Both the position numbers and the translations under genes were made by a program. The notes beneath the pieces were generated by a model. It did not search any database, was not told the origin of the DNA, and saw only the letters and a program-made list of their open reading frames with translations. From Dryas octopetala (lineage: Eukaryota; Streptophyta; Magnoliopsida; Rosales; Rosaceae), in contig OY992835.1 in assembly GCA_963921425.1 (NCBI GenBank), forward strand, positions 1,798,001 to 1,862,000: 64,000 nt of DNA, given 5' to 3'. This document shows positions 24,858 through 37,079 of this stretch, piece by piece. Each line of letters begins with the position of its first letter. The first letter of the stretch is position 1.

Positions 24858-26603
24858 TGTAGGGAAACTCTGCCAAATTTTATGTTCGCCTAGGTAAGGT
24901 CTTTGGGTAAGACTCTTGAGCTTGGTTAAGTTGTTTTAATTTGAGGTTAATTACTTATTAGGCTTTAATTTGTGTTTTAGCAATTTTATTTGTGGAGATT
25001 AAGTTAAGGAGGTCTACAACCAGATATTTAATCTCTACTTTCTCTTTAAGGTTATTATGCATGATTAATTAGTTAAGTTTGAGTTATTAAATTAATTAAT
25101 CATGTCTAAGTTTGGTTTAATTACATAATTAATTAATTAAATTGGATTTATTAAATTAATTAATTATGTAAATCAAATTGGATTATAGAATTGCTATAAT
25201 TAAAAGGAATTAGATGTACTAAAAAGCATGCCAATAAGGTTTAAGTTGAATTAATTTACTTTGCTTGCATGATATATTAGTTGAACTTAGTTACTCGTTA
25301 ATTAATCAATCTAATAATGGATTGAGGTCACCTTATTAAAGTAATCGAACGACGTGATGTCGAAGTCAGTGTGTGAGCATACAGGTGCTGGACATTGGGC
25401 CAAAGCTCTCCCACTCTCTCATGCCCTGACCTAGTCATGATTGTTGGACTTTAATTGGTTAACCTCCAGACTTATAAATAAAATTGGACTTTAAGTAGAA
25501 AACGTAAGTTCCGAAAATACAAAGACTTAGTCTTAGTAGACTAGTTTCTGGAATTTTCTAGGGAGACATGACCAAAAGAAAAGGTCATGCCGAAATTTTG
25601 TCGAATTTATCGTTTGACTAAAGTTGGTATTCTGTTAGATTTGGATTTCCAATTTTTCAGAAAAGGATTTAAGGACAATGGTGCTATGGAAGTACAAAAA
25701 AGTTAAGCTTGCACACCAGGTAGGGGGATTCTCACACCCTAATTGTTGGAATTATTTTGTGCATGTATGTATGATAATGAATATTGTTGCTTGTAAACTC
25801 TGCATCTTTTTGTATGCAATGTTGCATGTTTTTCTTGTTATAGTTAAAGATGATCTAAGAGTAAAGGGTCAGGAAAAACGATGATCTTGGGTTTCGATCC
25901 CCTAAACTTTCAGAAGAGGTAGGTATGGACGAGTTAGTCGATTTGTCCTTCTGGGGATCGAGGCTAGGTTCAAGGGGTACTACCATGGTAAAAGATACTC
26001 TCGCTACATTCCCAGGTGTTGTTGAGGTAAGTGTAACTATCATTAGCGATCGATCATCAGGTAATGATATTTTGGGTAGCCATAAATGTTTTTAAGAAGT
26101 TTCATGCTCATCATCAATGATTTCGTGGATTTCAACGATTAAACTTGATATTGGTTTGTTGGTGAATCTTTTTCAACTATATTATCAATGACTATATCTA
26201 TTAAGTATTTTACTTACTATTTTCAAACCCAGCCAGGGTCCCCCGAGGGGAAGTTATGATCATATGTGATGCTTACCCCATACCTACTTTTGCAGATTAC
26301 CCTTTGGTTGATGATCTTAACTAATCAGTTGGGCGAGAGACTTGTATATCTTGCTGAGCATCCTCAAGTCTTCATCATGTTGTTTAACTTGTTATTTTGC
26401 TGGTCTTCTACCCGTTTACTTATCTATCCTTTATAAATTCCTGTTTGTAAATATTCAGAACATCTTTCTAGTAGTCAGTTGGTACCCTTTTTGGGGTTTA
26501 CTTCTCAAACATGACCGTTCAGGTTGTCATGTTGTGTTAGGGTTATTTTTGTAAAACTTCGTACCCTACCGGGTTGGCTTATTTTAAATATATTTTGAAA
26601 TCA
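24858..26603 (+). repeat. Interspersed repeat, copy B
   Basis: Inverted counterpart of copy A at 6163-9513. Both have the same order of blocks, from tagggaaactctgcc to ttattttaaatatattttga. Copy B lacks the hAT insertion: at about 25276-25283 it shows a single uninterrupted target (attagttg, opposite strand caactaat). No coding capacity is seen. Divergence from copy A is substantial but alignable along the whole length. Confidence 0.8.
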
Positions 26604-26777
26604 TAAGGGTAATTTCGGAAACGTTCATCTTGCAAGAGCACAGAAAAGGCAAAAGATCATGTGGTTGATCTTGTTGGCTTCCTGAGTTGTGATAGTAGTG
26701 CTGCTTTCTTGTATACTATACTAAATCCTCTATTAAGAAGTCAAGAATTAAATTTATTTGAAGCAATTAACCATATG

Positions 26778-27902
26778 TGATGAGTGTGCAATTTGCATCA
26801 CTTTATGATACTAACTTCCTAATCTAGAGTGCTGGAACTTGATATTTTATGTATTTTTAGTTTGTTTTTATATTTGTAGGATTAAATGAGCAAATGAGAG
26901 GAAATGAGCTTAAAAGACCAATTTTGAAGGTTTTCTTAGTCAAACTTGGAAAGGAGGAGAAATCCTGGTCACACCAGGAAAGGTGCAATCCTAGTCGAAT
27001 AAAGATTCCTGATCACATCAGGAAAAGTCATTCTTAGGGAAGAATAAATCACTATTGCCAGAAGTCATAAATGAGAAGTCCTAGTTGGAGCAGGAAATCC
27101 TAATTGAACTAGGAAACCTAATCCTAGTTGAGAAAAGAGTCTTAACCATGTTAGGAGACATCAAGGGCATTATGGTAAAAGTGGAAATCCAAGTTTGAAG
27201 AGGAATCCTAATTCCATGAGGAGTCCTAATGAGATTAGGAGAAGTGGGGTCAAAGTCAAAGTCAACAAGTCAAAGGTTCTAGAAAATTCTTGAAGACTTG
27301 AGGTGCAAGAAGGGATGATTGGGTCCTAAGTCTATGCCATGCGCCAAGCCCAAGAGGATGAAGCCACATGTCTATTTCTTGGCTTATAAGACTTTCCTTT
27401 AAGTTGAAATTCTGATTTGGATAGGAGATATTGCAAGATTTGGTCAAAGATCACAAAACATCCAAGTGAAAGTAGGAAAGTCAAAACCCTGTGAAAATAA
27501 GTAGCAACTTCGACAGCATGCCCAGACTTCTACAGATTGAATCTAATGGCATGCTATATATGGTTGGAAAGCTACGGATGTTAGCTTCGCAGGGAATTTT
27601 ACGGATTTTGATTCCAAGTTTTCTAGCTCAAGATATGGCCATTTTAGTAGAGATAGCACAGCAGTTTCGTGAGCTGAAAAGAAGTTACGCCCAGAAAGAG
27701 CCCAAATCAGCCCAAGGCCCATGCTTGGTTGAAAATTATAAGTCTTGATGTGCAAGGAAACTTCTAAATCCTACATTGAAAAGGAGAGGAAAGCTTCAGC
27801 CCCCTTCACTCTATAAATACATCTTTATAACACAGAGAGGGTTCCATTTTGCAAAGTTCTGAAACCCTAGCCTAGTCTCTTTCTTTTCTTGCCGCCTACC
27901 CT

Positions 27903-27952
<50 letters not shown>

Positions 27953-29065
27953 TTTTCTTTTTCTCATGCAGCCTCTCTCTCTCTTTTCAAGCCGCAGCCA
28001 CCACTCTCTCTTTTCTTTATTTTTGTGCCGAACCCTAGGGGAAGGAGAAGGGCCTTGTAACGCCACCACCTTGTGCCACCTTGCCGCTGCCACTTTGAGC
28101 CATCACGCCGTCACCTCCACCTTGCTGCCGTCGCTTGCTCTCTTATCTTCCTTTTTATTTCCCTAGTTTTAATTATGTTTTATTTGATTGTGAATTTAAT
28201 TATGTGTAGCTAAACATCTAGCTAGGGCTAGAATGAAGCCTTAGTTATGCTATTCACTTTTTCTATGGATTGTTGAATTTTTATTTATATTACACGTTGA
28301 TAAATCTTAGATCTCTGTTATATTTGAATCTATTTATTTTGCATCTTTGACTAATCACCTTAGGTTGCATGCATCTAGAATTTGTTATGAAATTAAATAA
28401 GCTCAAAAGGATGATAATTTCAGTTGGTAACAAGTGAATATCCTAAGACAATTCATGAGAAAAGAGGCCATAGATGACATAAGATACATTAATTTGGATC
28501 TATGCTCTATGTGTTTGTCGTTCTTATAGATCTTAATAAATCTCACATAGTTAACATGTGCCTAGAGAATGCCTAACAAAGCTTTTAGGACACATGTGTA
28601 GATAACTAACTTTGGAAGCTTAGTAGGCTCTTAGTTACGCAAAAGAAGAATAATTGCTAGAAGGGAAATAACCAAAGCCTTTTGGTAGACAAACGTTATT
28701 GACATGTATGTTATTTGATTGTTCATATCCATAGTAAAGTGAATGGTATTCTTGTGGTGGATTCTGATCCCTAGTGCTTCTTTATTATTATTTCCATTCA
28801 AATCAATTCTGTTTGCTATTTTAGTTGCTTTTCATATAATTGTTTTGTTTTAGTTTTCTAAATCAATCCAAACCCCCCTATTGCGTGTGTGAGTTAGTGT
28901 AGATTTAATTGAATTTAATTGAGTTAGTAATCGTGACATTGATACAATTCCTTGAGGGATTGACCTCGTATTTGCAAGCTTTGCTACTCTGCGATTCGTG
29001 CACTTGAGAGTTAACCTAGAGTTGCTAAAAAGATTTAATATAATTGCTTTAGGAAAACAACAACA
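26778..29065 (+). mobile_element. Solo LTR (2.3 kb) with 5-bp TSD
   Basis: A 2288-bp segment starting tgatgagtgtgcaatttgca and ending ...gaaaacaacaaca, flanked on both sides by atatg (26773-26777 and 29066-29070). The TG...CA ends and 5-bp duplication define an LTR, and there is no internal region or second LTR, so it is a solo LTR. A likely promoter lies inside: TATA-like ctctataaatac at about 27811, then a CT repeat at about 27904-27948. Size and layout suggest a gypsy-type family. Frames inside are short and unsupported. Confidence 0.9.
27904..27948. repeat. (CT)n microsatellite
   Basis: About 45 bp of uninterrupted CT dinucleotides inside the solo LTR, downstream of its TATA-like box, in the expected transcribed leader. 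Confidence 0.95.
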
Positions 29066-29425
29066 ATATGGGTCCTACATGTGCCACATAAGCAATATTT
29101 AACGTCTAACTGTTAAGTCAGACTAACTGAGGGGCCACATTGTTTTTGATTTCAAACCTTAGGTTTCAAATTGCCAAAATTGAAACTTGAGGGAGCAACT
29201 TGATAATTTGAGCAAACCTCAGGGGTGCAAAGTGAAATTTGCTCTAAAAACTAATTAACAAAAACATAAAAACAAAGGACCTTTTGAAAAGTGAGGTGTC
29301 TACATCCGAGTGACCTGGCAGTGTGAAAATCATAATTAACTAGAAAATGTTTTAATATCCATTTTTCCTTTTATATATAATTAATACAGATGATCTAAAC
29401 ATCATGAATCATCTGTTATTTATGC
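29066..29425. other. Spacer between solo LTR and CACTA-type element
   Basis: No gene. The sequence has partial self-complementarity (tttcaaaccttaggtttcaaattg) and resembles a decayed MITE, without definable ends. Confidence 0.4.
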
Positions 29426-29818
29426 ACTACAACAAAAAGTATGTTATGAAAATAATATATAAAATTAGAAGAAAGGTATTCAGAAATTGAAGGTTAGTAT
29501 TCTCTTCTCATAGGTCCTCAATTTATAGGCTTCAGGAATGACTTAGGATGATCATCCAAGTCTCCTAGTTTTACATGAAATAGGACTCCTACTAATACAT
29601 AAGATATATAAGAAAGACATTAGATTAATACATTGGATAATATGGACATCCATCTAATAAATAATGTTTATAACACTCCCCCTTGGATGTCCATTACACA
29701 TCAAATATGCCTCATTAAAAAAAACTTCCTAGCCAAAAATCCTATGGAAAAAAGACTAGCTAAAGAAAAGAATACAATCTTAATGTGTTTCTCATAACTA
29801 TGATAGACGTGTGACACT

Positions 29819-30110
29819 GCCTCATTAAAACCTTGCCAAGAAAAACCCAATGGGAAAAAAATCTTGGACGAAGGGAAAAGAGTATAGTGTGATTGCTTTG
29901 TTTGATGGCTCACTCCCCTTGATGTTGATATGAGTTCTTCAATTAGTGACGGTTGCCTCGTTAAAACCTTGCTTGGAAAACTCAATGGGATAAAACCAAA
30001 GAGAAGGAAAAAGAGTACAACAATTTGTAAAATCATTGACAGTGTTGAATGCGCTTAATATTGCCTCGTTAAAACCTTGCTAGGAAAAACCCGGTGGGAC
30101 AAAAACCTAG
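29819..30110 (-). repeat. Three tandem 3'-end units of the Copia-type element
   Basis: Units containing tgcctcattaaaaccttgcc (or gttaaaa) followed by aagaaaaacccaatggga occur at about 29819, 29953 and 30060. Read in element sense they resemble ttgtcccattgggttt...ggcaaggttttaatgaggca. The other Copia element in this window has similar units near its 3' end at 40740-41090. Confidence 0.8.
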
Positions 30111-31180
30111 TCAAAGGAAAAAGAGTACAACACACAAAAATGGTTGAATGCCCCTCATGAATTACTCGCCCTGATAACAACAAGCTTTAATCTAACTAGT
30201 TGATAATTCATCTCAAATGTCATCGATCTTCTGAATAGTGAAGTTTGGCAGTGCTAGTATGCATATGCCTTCAATAATATCAGTAGGGGATCATCCATTG
30301 AATTCCTGTTGAAGTTTTAAATAATGACAACAAAATATAGTTCCACTAAATCAAATGGTTAGAAATAATTCTCAAAGTTCATATATTCCCTATTATAGAT
30401 AAGGGATCGAAAGATTAAAAGAAGGAAATCAATACTTAGATCTTTGGAGAAATTACATGGCATAACTAGCCATTAATATATATACAAATTTTTCGTATGT
30501 TTTCAAATGCTCTTTAGGAGCTCTAATTGATTAGTTTTGAATACATTGCAACGACATTGAATTCGAATTTGATTTATCTATTATTAAAGTACTCACCGAG
30601 GTAATTTAAACCATATTTATGGTAATAAACTCGAGTACATAATTTAACTTATGTACTTCATGACACTATGTATATTTTAATAGAAATTGGGCTTTAAATC
30701 TCTTAGGAAATTGCTTGGTAATGTGCCTCAAGCATTTAGTATATATAAATCTTCATATGCAGTGAACACGTTTCGTGGTTACATCTATAGCAGGAGAATG
30801 TTAAATTTCATGTATCATTGAGAAATCTTGTGCCATATTTAGCGATTTAAATTCGCTAATTATCAATATATAATCATTCAAGGTATATCACCTTTTGCTT
30901 GGTGTTTGAGATATAGAGGTCCAATCAACCCATGTTTCTCAACCATATTCAATTTTATTGGAATTGCCTCATTTCAATTTGGCCAATCATATAGTTTTGT
31001 CGACATTTATAATAAACATGGTTTCAAATAATCATAGCCCTTGATGATTTCAGTAACTACTGTAAACAAATATATCATCGGTGATCATCATTTGTGATCC
31101 CACAATTCTCTAGCATGCATGCATAATAAATATTTCAAGTTATTGGTACTCATGCCACTATAGGGGCTTTAATCGTCTTC

Positions 31181-32242
31181 TCACAGACATGTGTCTTTTC
31201 TAAGACTATTGTTGATGCAAATTTCCGTAAGAGAGATGCAACAACTTAGAGATGGTGACCTGGCTGATCCGAAGTCTTGTTGGATGATGATGTGAGATCT
31301 TCCTGCAAGAGAAACAAGATCAAAGGAGATGGACCGGTGTGGTACCAGCCAAACACGCTCCGATGATGAAGTCAGTGATGTGTGTTTGATGGTAGGTGAA
31401 GAAGAACAAAGGATGAACTTGGGAGAATAGGAAGAACAAGGTAAATGTTTTGGGTTTATTCTCAGCAAGTTGGGTATACTCTTGGGTGAGTGAAGGCTTT
31501 TTTTTGTAAGTGTTTGTCTGGTGAGAGGTTGATAGCTAGATCGATCCTCATTTTGCACATATGAGTTGATATATATATAGGCAAAGGAGATTGTGATGAG
31601 TAAGTTACCTGCATGTGACTGGCTGGTTGAGAAAGATCCACGAGTTCGGTCGTGAACAGTGGCATGCACAGCTACCCACCTCCTTTGCATTCAATGCTGC
31701 ATTGAATGCAAGTATGGAAGATTCAGGTGAACTGTCTCAGTAGTCATGAATATAGGCTGGATTGTCTCTTTTGTCAGAAGACCTTTGTCAGGTGCATTTA
31801 AGTGTGGCGGTTCATCCCAACGTGATCTTCCTTGGAACGGCAGCGGGGGGCCGAGCCGACCCGAACACATGTTCTTATGTGTATACATGAAGCCCATGTG
31901 TGATCGGATCGGACACGAGATTCCCGACCGAACCGATCCAGTAGATAGGGGTCCTCCAAAGCCATAACTGGCTGATGCTTAGGGCTTGAAGCGAGATTCC
32001 TACCGAGCCGAGCCGAGCCGAACCGGGATGACCATGGAAAGATGAACACTCAATCCCTTGGAAGATCATCGGTTCGGCTCGGACCAGGCATGGAGGATTC
32101 GGCATGGAGACCCGATCTGAGCTGGCAGAGGAAGCGCTGAGCTGTGATGATGTGGAGGTCAAAGGCTGACTACTGAGAAGTCAAACACTGAGGTCAGGTC
32201 TGACCAGCCACGTGTCCAGCCCTGATTGGCTGTTAGATCGGT
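31181..32242. other. GC-richer segment inside the Copia-type element
   Basis: This stretch differs in composition from the AT-rich element around it. It includes short cgagccgagccgaaccgg-type repeats near 32003 and a related segment near 31920. Open frames exist on the - strand (31181-31690, 31875-32162), but their translations show no domain or codon pattern I recognise. Possibly a captured or inserted fragment; its ends were not found. Confidence 0.35.
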
Positions 32243-35200
32243 GTGGGTTTATCCACAAACAACTATCATCTCCTTTGGATGAATTATTCAAAGAATGTGG
32301 ATATATGCAATTGGGCTTTGATGGACCTTTCCAAATGGTCTCCACCTTTGGGAGCCTGGCCTATTTATTTACAACGCAGTAGGCATGTCATTCATATTAT
32401 CAGGTTCTCCTACAAAGACATCAACCTAGCTAGGCCATTTGCAATCGAAACATGTGACTTTGTCACTTTATTTGTTCCAAGGCACTTAGAAATTGACTTA
32501 CAATTTGTGCAATCAAAAGATCCATTGAACTATAGGCTCATACTTAGGATCAAGCAAAGATGATGATGCATTTCATAAATTTCACGTCGTTCGACAAGAA
32601 TCGACATTGCTCCCCCTAACGGCGGGAAAATTATCACCCTTTATGAGTTCAACATATCATATTTCGATTGGAAATTCCATAGGATCAAAATGAGCTTTGA
32701 GTCATTTATGTGGACCTTAATATCAATATTTAATGATCCATAAAAGATAATCATCATTAAACTTAAACTTCACAATGTTTAACGTTTGAAAAATCTGAAA
32801 TAATCCAATAGAAATTCAATATATAAATAGAACTTTAAGTTCATGTTAGATTTTGATCAATTCAATGAGTAGGTTCTAATAAATCATTGAATTTGTAGAA
32901 TTATGACACTTTTAATTCCAATGGAAATTCAAGAAACTTCAGGTTTTTGATTGAAATTCATGGATATAGTATATTCCAATTTAATTGTACACTTTGGAAC
33001 ATTAGGTTCTTCAAAATCTTTGTACATGTATGACTAGAACAATAGGCTCTTGCGAGAACATGAACTTCAAGTTCATATGATATATCTTCGTATATGCCAA
33101 AAATTTTGTTCATGGAACGGGCTCCCATAGAGCTTTTGCATGTAATGCATATTAATTCTTAGGCATCATCAATTTGGAAATTTATTCCTTTTGCACAATA
33201 TTGGCTCTTTCAGAGCCTTTAATTAATAAGCGTTGCAGACCCTAAAATTATATATCTTCATGGAATTTCATGTGACAATCGTGGAACTTTATTCCAACTT
33301 ATCAAGGAATTTTATATTCCGATTGTTCAAGGAACTGTAGGTTCCAATTTATCTAGAAATTTTCAATTACTAATTTGGTTGAGGAGCTATAGGCCATCGT
33401 TTTAATATGTACAAATTGAGATCTCTTGACCCTCATTTTTTTTTTGGTCGAATTCTTGACCCTCATTTGAATTGTACAAATATTGAAGATCTTTAGTGCC
33501 TTCATAGAGTTTATAAAATTTGGAGATCTTTGGGCCCTCATTAATATATCGTATGACAATTGAGGCATTGTTTGCTCTCATATATTCAATCGTAAAAGAA
33601 TCAAAGCATCTTGGCTCTCATGCTATAATAATTGAGGCATTTGAGCTCTCATTTGATTGCATAAATTTGGTACTTTTTCCCACTAGCTCATATGATATAT
33701 AATTGAGGATAATCTAGCCCTCAATTGATTTGATGAGGATCAAGGATCAAGGATCAAGGAACTATAGGTTCCGATAATTTAATTTTGGGATTGAGGAACT
33801 TCTGGCTTTTAATCAATTTCATAGGATCAAGGAATAGTAGATTCCGATCATTGGGGTTGATGATCTTCTGGCCCTCAACCAATATATGGATCAATTAATT
33901 TGATCGTGATCTCATGTTTGATGAACAATATTGGAGATCAATAATGAATATTAAACACGAAACAATTTGGAAATCATGAACCACGAAATCATGTAACTGG
34001 AACAATATCAGAAGTCGATATATGGGCAAAAGATAAATACAAGTCACATATGAATACAAGATACCTTTTAAACCACGTGTGTACATGGTTCAATTAATAT
34101 AGATGATTACAATACCAAACCTGTATACAAGCAATGATATATATCAATGTAGATTGAAATTGCATGAGTTAGTCACAATACAAACAAAAGCATACGCATG
34201 TCCATATATAAAGAATAGATATAGCTAGCTTTTGATATGTATAAACTATAAACCAATAGCCACATGTTGCCATTAATAAAGAAGAATGCAAAGAAGCATC
34301 AACTTGGCTGAAAAGAAATGGCTTGGGTCCTCAATTTATTCTCGAACTCATATATGTATAGAATTGTAAACCTATAGAACAATATATATCAAGAGCAATA
34401 GTCGTGCTGATAACGTGTTATGAAAATAATTGAATAGAAGAAAGGTATTCAGAAATTGAAGGTTAGTATTCCCTTTTCATAGGTACTTTATTTATAGGCT
34501 TCAGGAATGACTTGGGATGATCATCTAATTAAGTATCCTAGTTTTTCATGAAATGGGATTCCTACTATTTATCTAATACATCATATAAATTAGAAATACA
34601 TTAAATTAACACATTGGATAATATGGACATCCATCTAATAAATAATGTTTATAACAAAGTATATATTACAGCACTTTATTATAGCATTTTTTTTTCAAAC
34701 TGTCATTAAAAGTAAGAGTGCTACTATTCCCACCCCCGTGTCTTATTTTTCCACCCACCCTATAAATTCAGCCCCTTTTAAATTTTAACAAATAATAATC
34801 TAACTCTAGTAAACCCTACCTTTATATAAGGATAGTTATCTGATGAATGAAAACACAGATCATATTTTTCTTTGCCTCAAACCCTACTTTCATATACTTA
34901 GACAACACGTTATAAGCACGAAAAGTTCTGGGATTGTGGATCGCCAAACAAAAAAAGATCATCATTCAATCTGCTCTTCAACCAAGTAGGTTTTATAAAA
35001 CAATTTTATATTCATGCTTAGTTAACCTTAATTGCATGTAAAAATTCTCATGAAGCATGAACCCTAAATCTATGTGATTGATTTATTAGGGTTATATACT
35101 TTTGTACATGTTTTTTTTTTTTATTGAATAATTGAAAAAATGGGAGAATTTTTGGGTGATCAGAAACGACCCCGCGTCACCAGTAGTGCGGCTGCTTCTA

Positions 35201-35826
35201 CAACAGCCAGCCTGTGTGAGCTCAACTAGGCTGCACTAGCCGGCTAGCCCAGGCCCAATCTGCATAGGCCAGCCCAGGCCCAAGGCTCCATGTCAGTGCT
35301 CAGTTCCACGCTAACACGTGGCGAGCCTCTTGAAACTCTGAAAAAATGAGATTTTCATCCCTTGCAATGTCTGGAGTTCGAACTTGGGACCTTTTGCGCA
35401 CTAACTTGCACCAAGAACCACTGCGCTGCTGATGGTTACTTGTTAATATTCATCTGATTTAATATATATATATTCTAGATGCTAGAAACATTTATTTAAA
35501 CAATTTTGTAATATTTTTCAGTTCTATTTGGTTATATGGACATTTTACTTGTTTAAATCTTTGCACTAGAGTATATGTGTAGAAAATGCAGGTAATTAAT
35601 GAACTAGTAGTTCATACATAAATATTGAACTTGTAGCTTCAATAATGCCATATAAGGAACTTGAAGTTTCTTTCATAAATTCACTATACATGATAAAACT
35701 AGTAGATTTTACATGTTTAATCTGAATTTTTATATCATGTTATAGAACTTGAAGTTCTTATTTGTTGCTTATGGATGTTATTGCTCAACGCACTAAATAT
35801 GATTATTTGTTCATTTCTTGTAAAAA

Positions 35827-36851
35827 ATGTCAAATCTCAACAAGCTTGATTTTGTCGGTTTAGAAGTTTCCGGAAGAAACTATCTAAAATAGACTCAAGA
35901 TGTAAAGCTTCATTTGAATGCAAAGAAGATGAGGTCAACAATCAATGTTGTCGCAGAGTCTCTTAAGGCAAGTGACATAATCTTCATTAGGAAACATATA
36001 GAGAAAGCACTACAAGTTGAGTATCTCGCTGAAGAGGATCCATGGGCTCTTTGGGTGCCTGAAGCATGACATGACTGGCAGAACATCCATTTTTCAGGAT
36101 TTCAAATCCATGAATGAGTATAATTCGGAGATCTGCTAGATCCGGTCACTCCTTAAATTTTGTGAGGAAGTGCTCACCGAAGCTGACCTACTGGAGAAGA
36201 CTTTCTCCACCTTCCCTATCTCATGTTTGGTTCTAGTTCTCGGAGTCAATCACTACTCTATTGCTTGCCGAAAAGAACAACAACTTATTAATGAGAAATG
36301 ATCAAGTCCGACCTGTTGGTACTAAAGCAGTACCATTGCCTGAAGCAAACGCTATTGCTCATCGCGATTCAAACCGCAAAAAAGGATTCCGGGGTCATGG
36401 AAAGGGCACAAAGTCCGACCGCTCGAGATATGGAAGGAAAGATTCTCAGAGGAATGGCCCGTATGACCGAGGCCAACGCGGCCATGGCCCACGTAACTCG
36501 AATTCCCGTGGCTAAGGCCCACATGATGAGAACCACGGTCCCTTGGCCCCAAGAATCCAAAATGAGAGGAACACTAGTCCGGCCCATCGTCCTTAGAATC
36601 AGAATCAGAATGATCTTTGTTACCGATGTGGAGGAACTGATCACTAGTCCCGCACCTACCGTGCATTAGTGCAAGCTATAGAAGAGTATCACGCCAATCG
36701 TGGAACTCGAGAGACCAACCTCGTTGAAGGATTATTTCCTATGGATACCACCCTAGAAGTCACCGATTTTCTCGTTGAAGAATCATTTCCTATGGATACC
36801 ACCCTAGAAGTCACCGATTTCCAAGCTGCTAGTGGACACTTCGAGGACTAG
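35827..36851 (+). pseudogene. Copia gag, degenerate
   Basis: Starts MSNLNKLDFVGLEVSGRNYL, the usual opening of Copia gag proteins of this type, then an in-frame TAG. It continues through LHLNAKKM, a region with frame changes, a basic stretch rich in Arg/Gly (about 36380-36515) and a zinc knuckle beginning CYRCGGTDH. The knuckle is broken by a stop, and its final cysteine appears to be replaced by tyrosine. Near the end a 54-bp unit encoding FPMDTTLEVTDF is present twice in tandem (about 36735-36830). Nonfunctional. It would form the capsid of the retrotransposon particle if intact. Confidence 0.85.
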
Positions 36852-37079
36852 AAACTCGATGACATGGATATGATCGGCACTTGTGCCGTATTTCTTTTAT
36901 TTTATTTTCTGTATAATGTTTTATATTTGGATTATTTTGGTGATTTATGTCTTGGATTATTAGTTTGGAAAATTTGGAAATGTTCGAATAGTATTTAATT
37001 CAATAAAGTTATTTATTTTCATACATGTGATTCATTGAATTAAATTTATGAATAAGCATGTTTAGTAGGAAAGTTTGTT

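Larger units (their letters stand above)
29443..34656 (-). mobile_element. Copia-type LTR element without recognisable pol
   Basis: LTRs at 29443-29675 and 34416-34656, both tgttatgaaaataat...tttataaca, with 5-bp TSD aagta (29438-29442, 34657-34661). The element runs on the - strand. Next to its 5' LTR (34416-34656) is a PBS-like cgttatcagcacgac. Next to its 3' LTR is a purine tract, read tggacatccaagggggag on the - strand. The leader (about 33760-32600) has many short repeats such as ggaac-tatag-gttcc. The 3' region has three tandem units with aaaaccttgc...cccaatggg. No gag, integrase, RT or RNase H motif was found, so the element is non-autonomous (LARD-like). The GC-rich segment 31230-32240 may be a foreign insertion. 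Confidence 0.88.

Noticed and set aside
31181-31690. 169-residue frame on the - strand
   Set aside because: Serine/threonine-rich translation with no recognisable domain, inside a Copia-type element. It may reflect base composition only.
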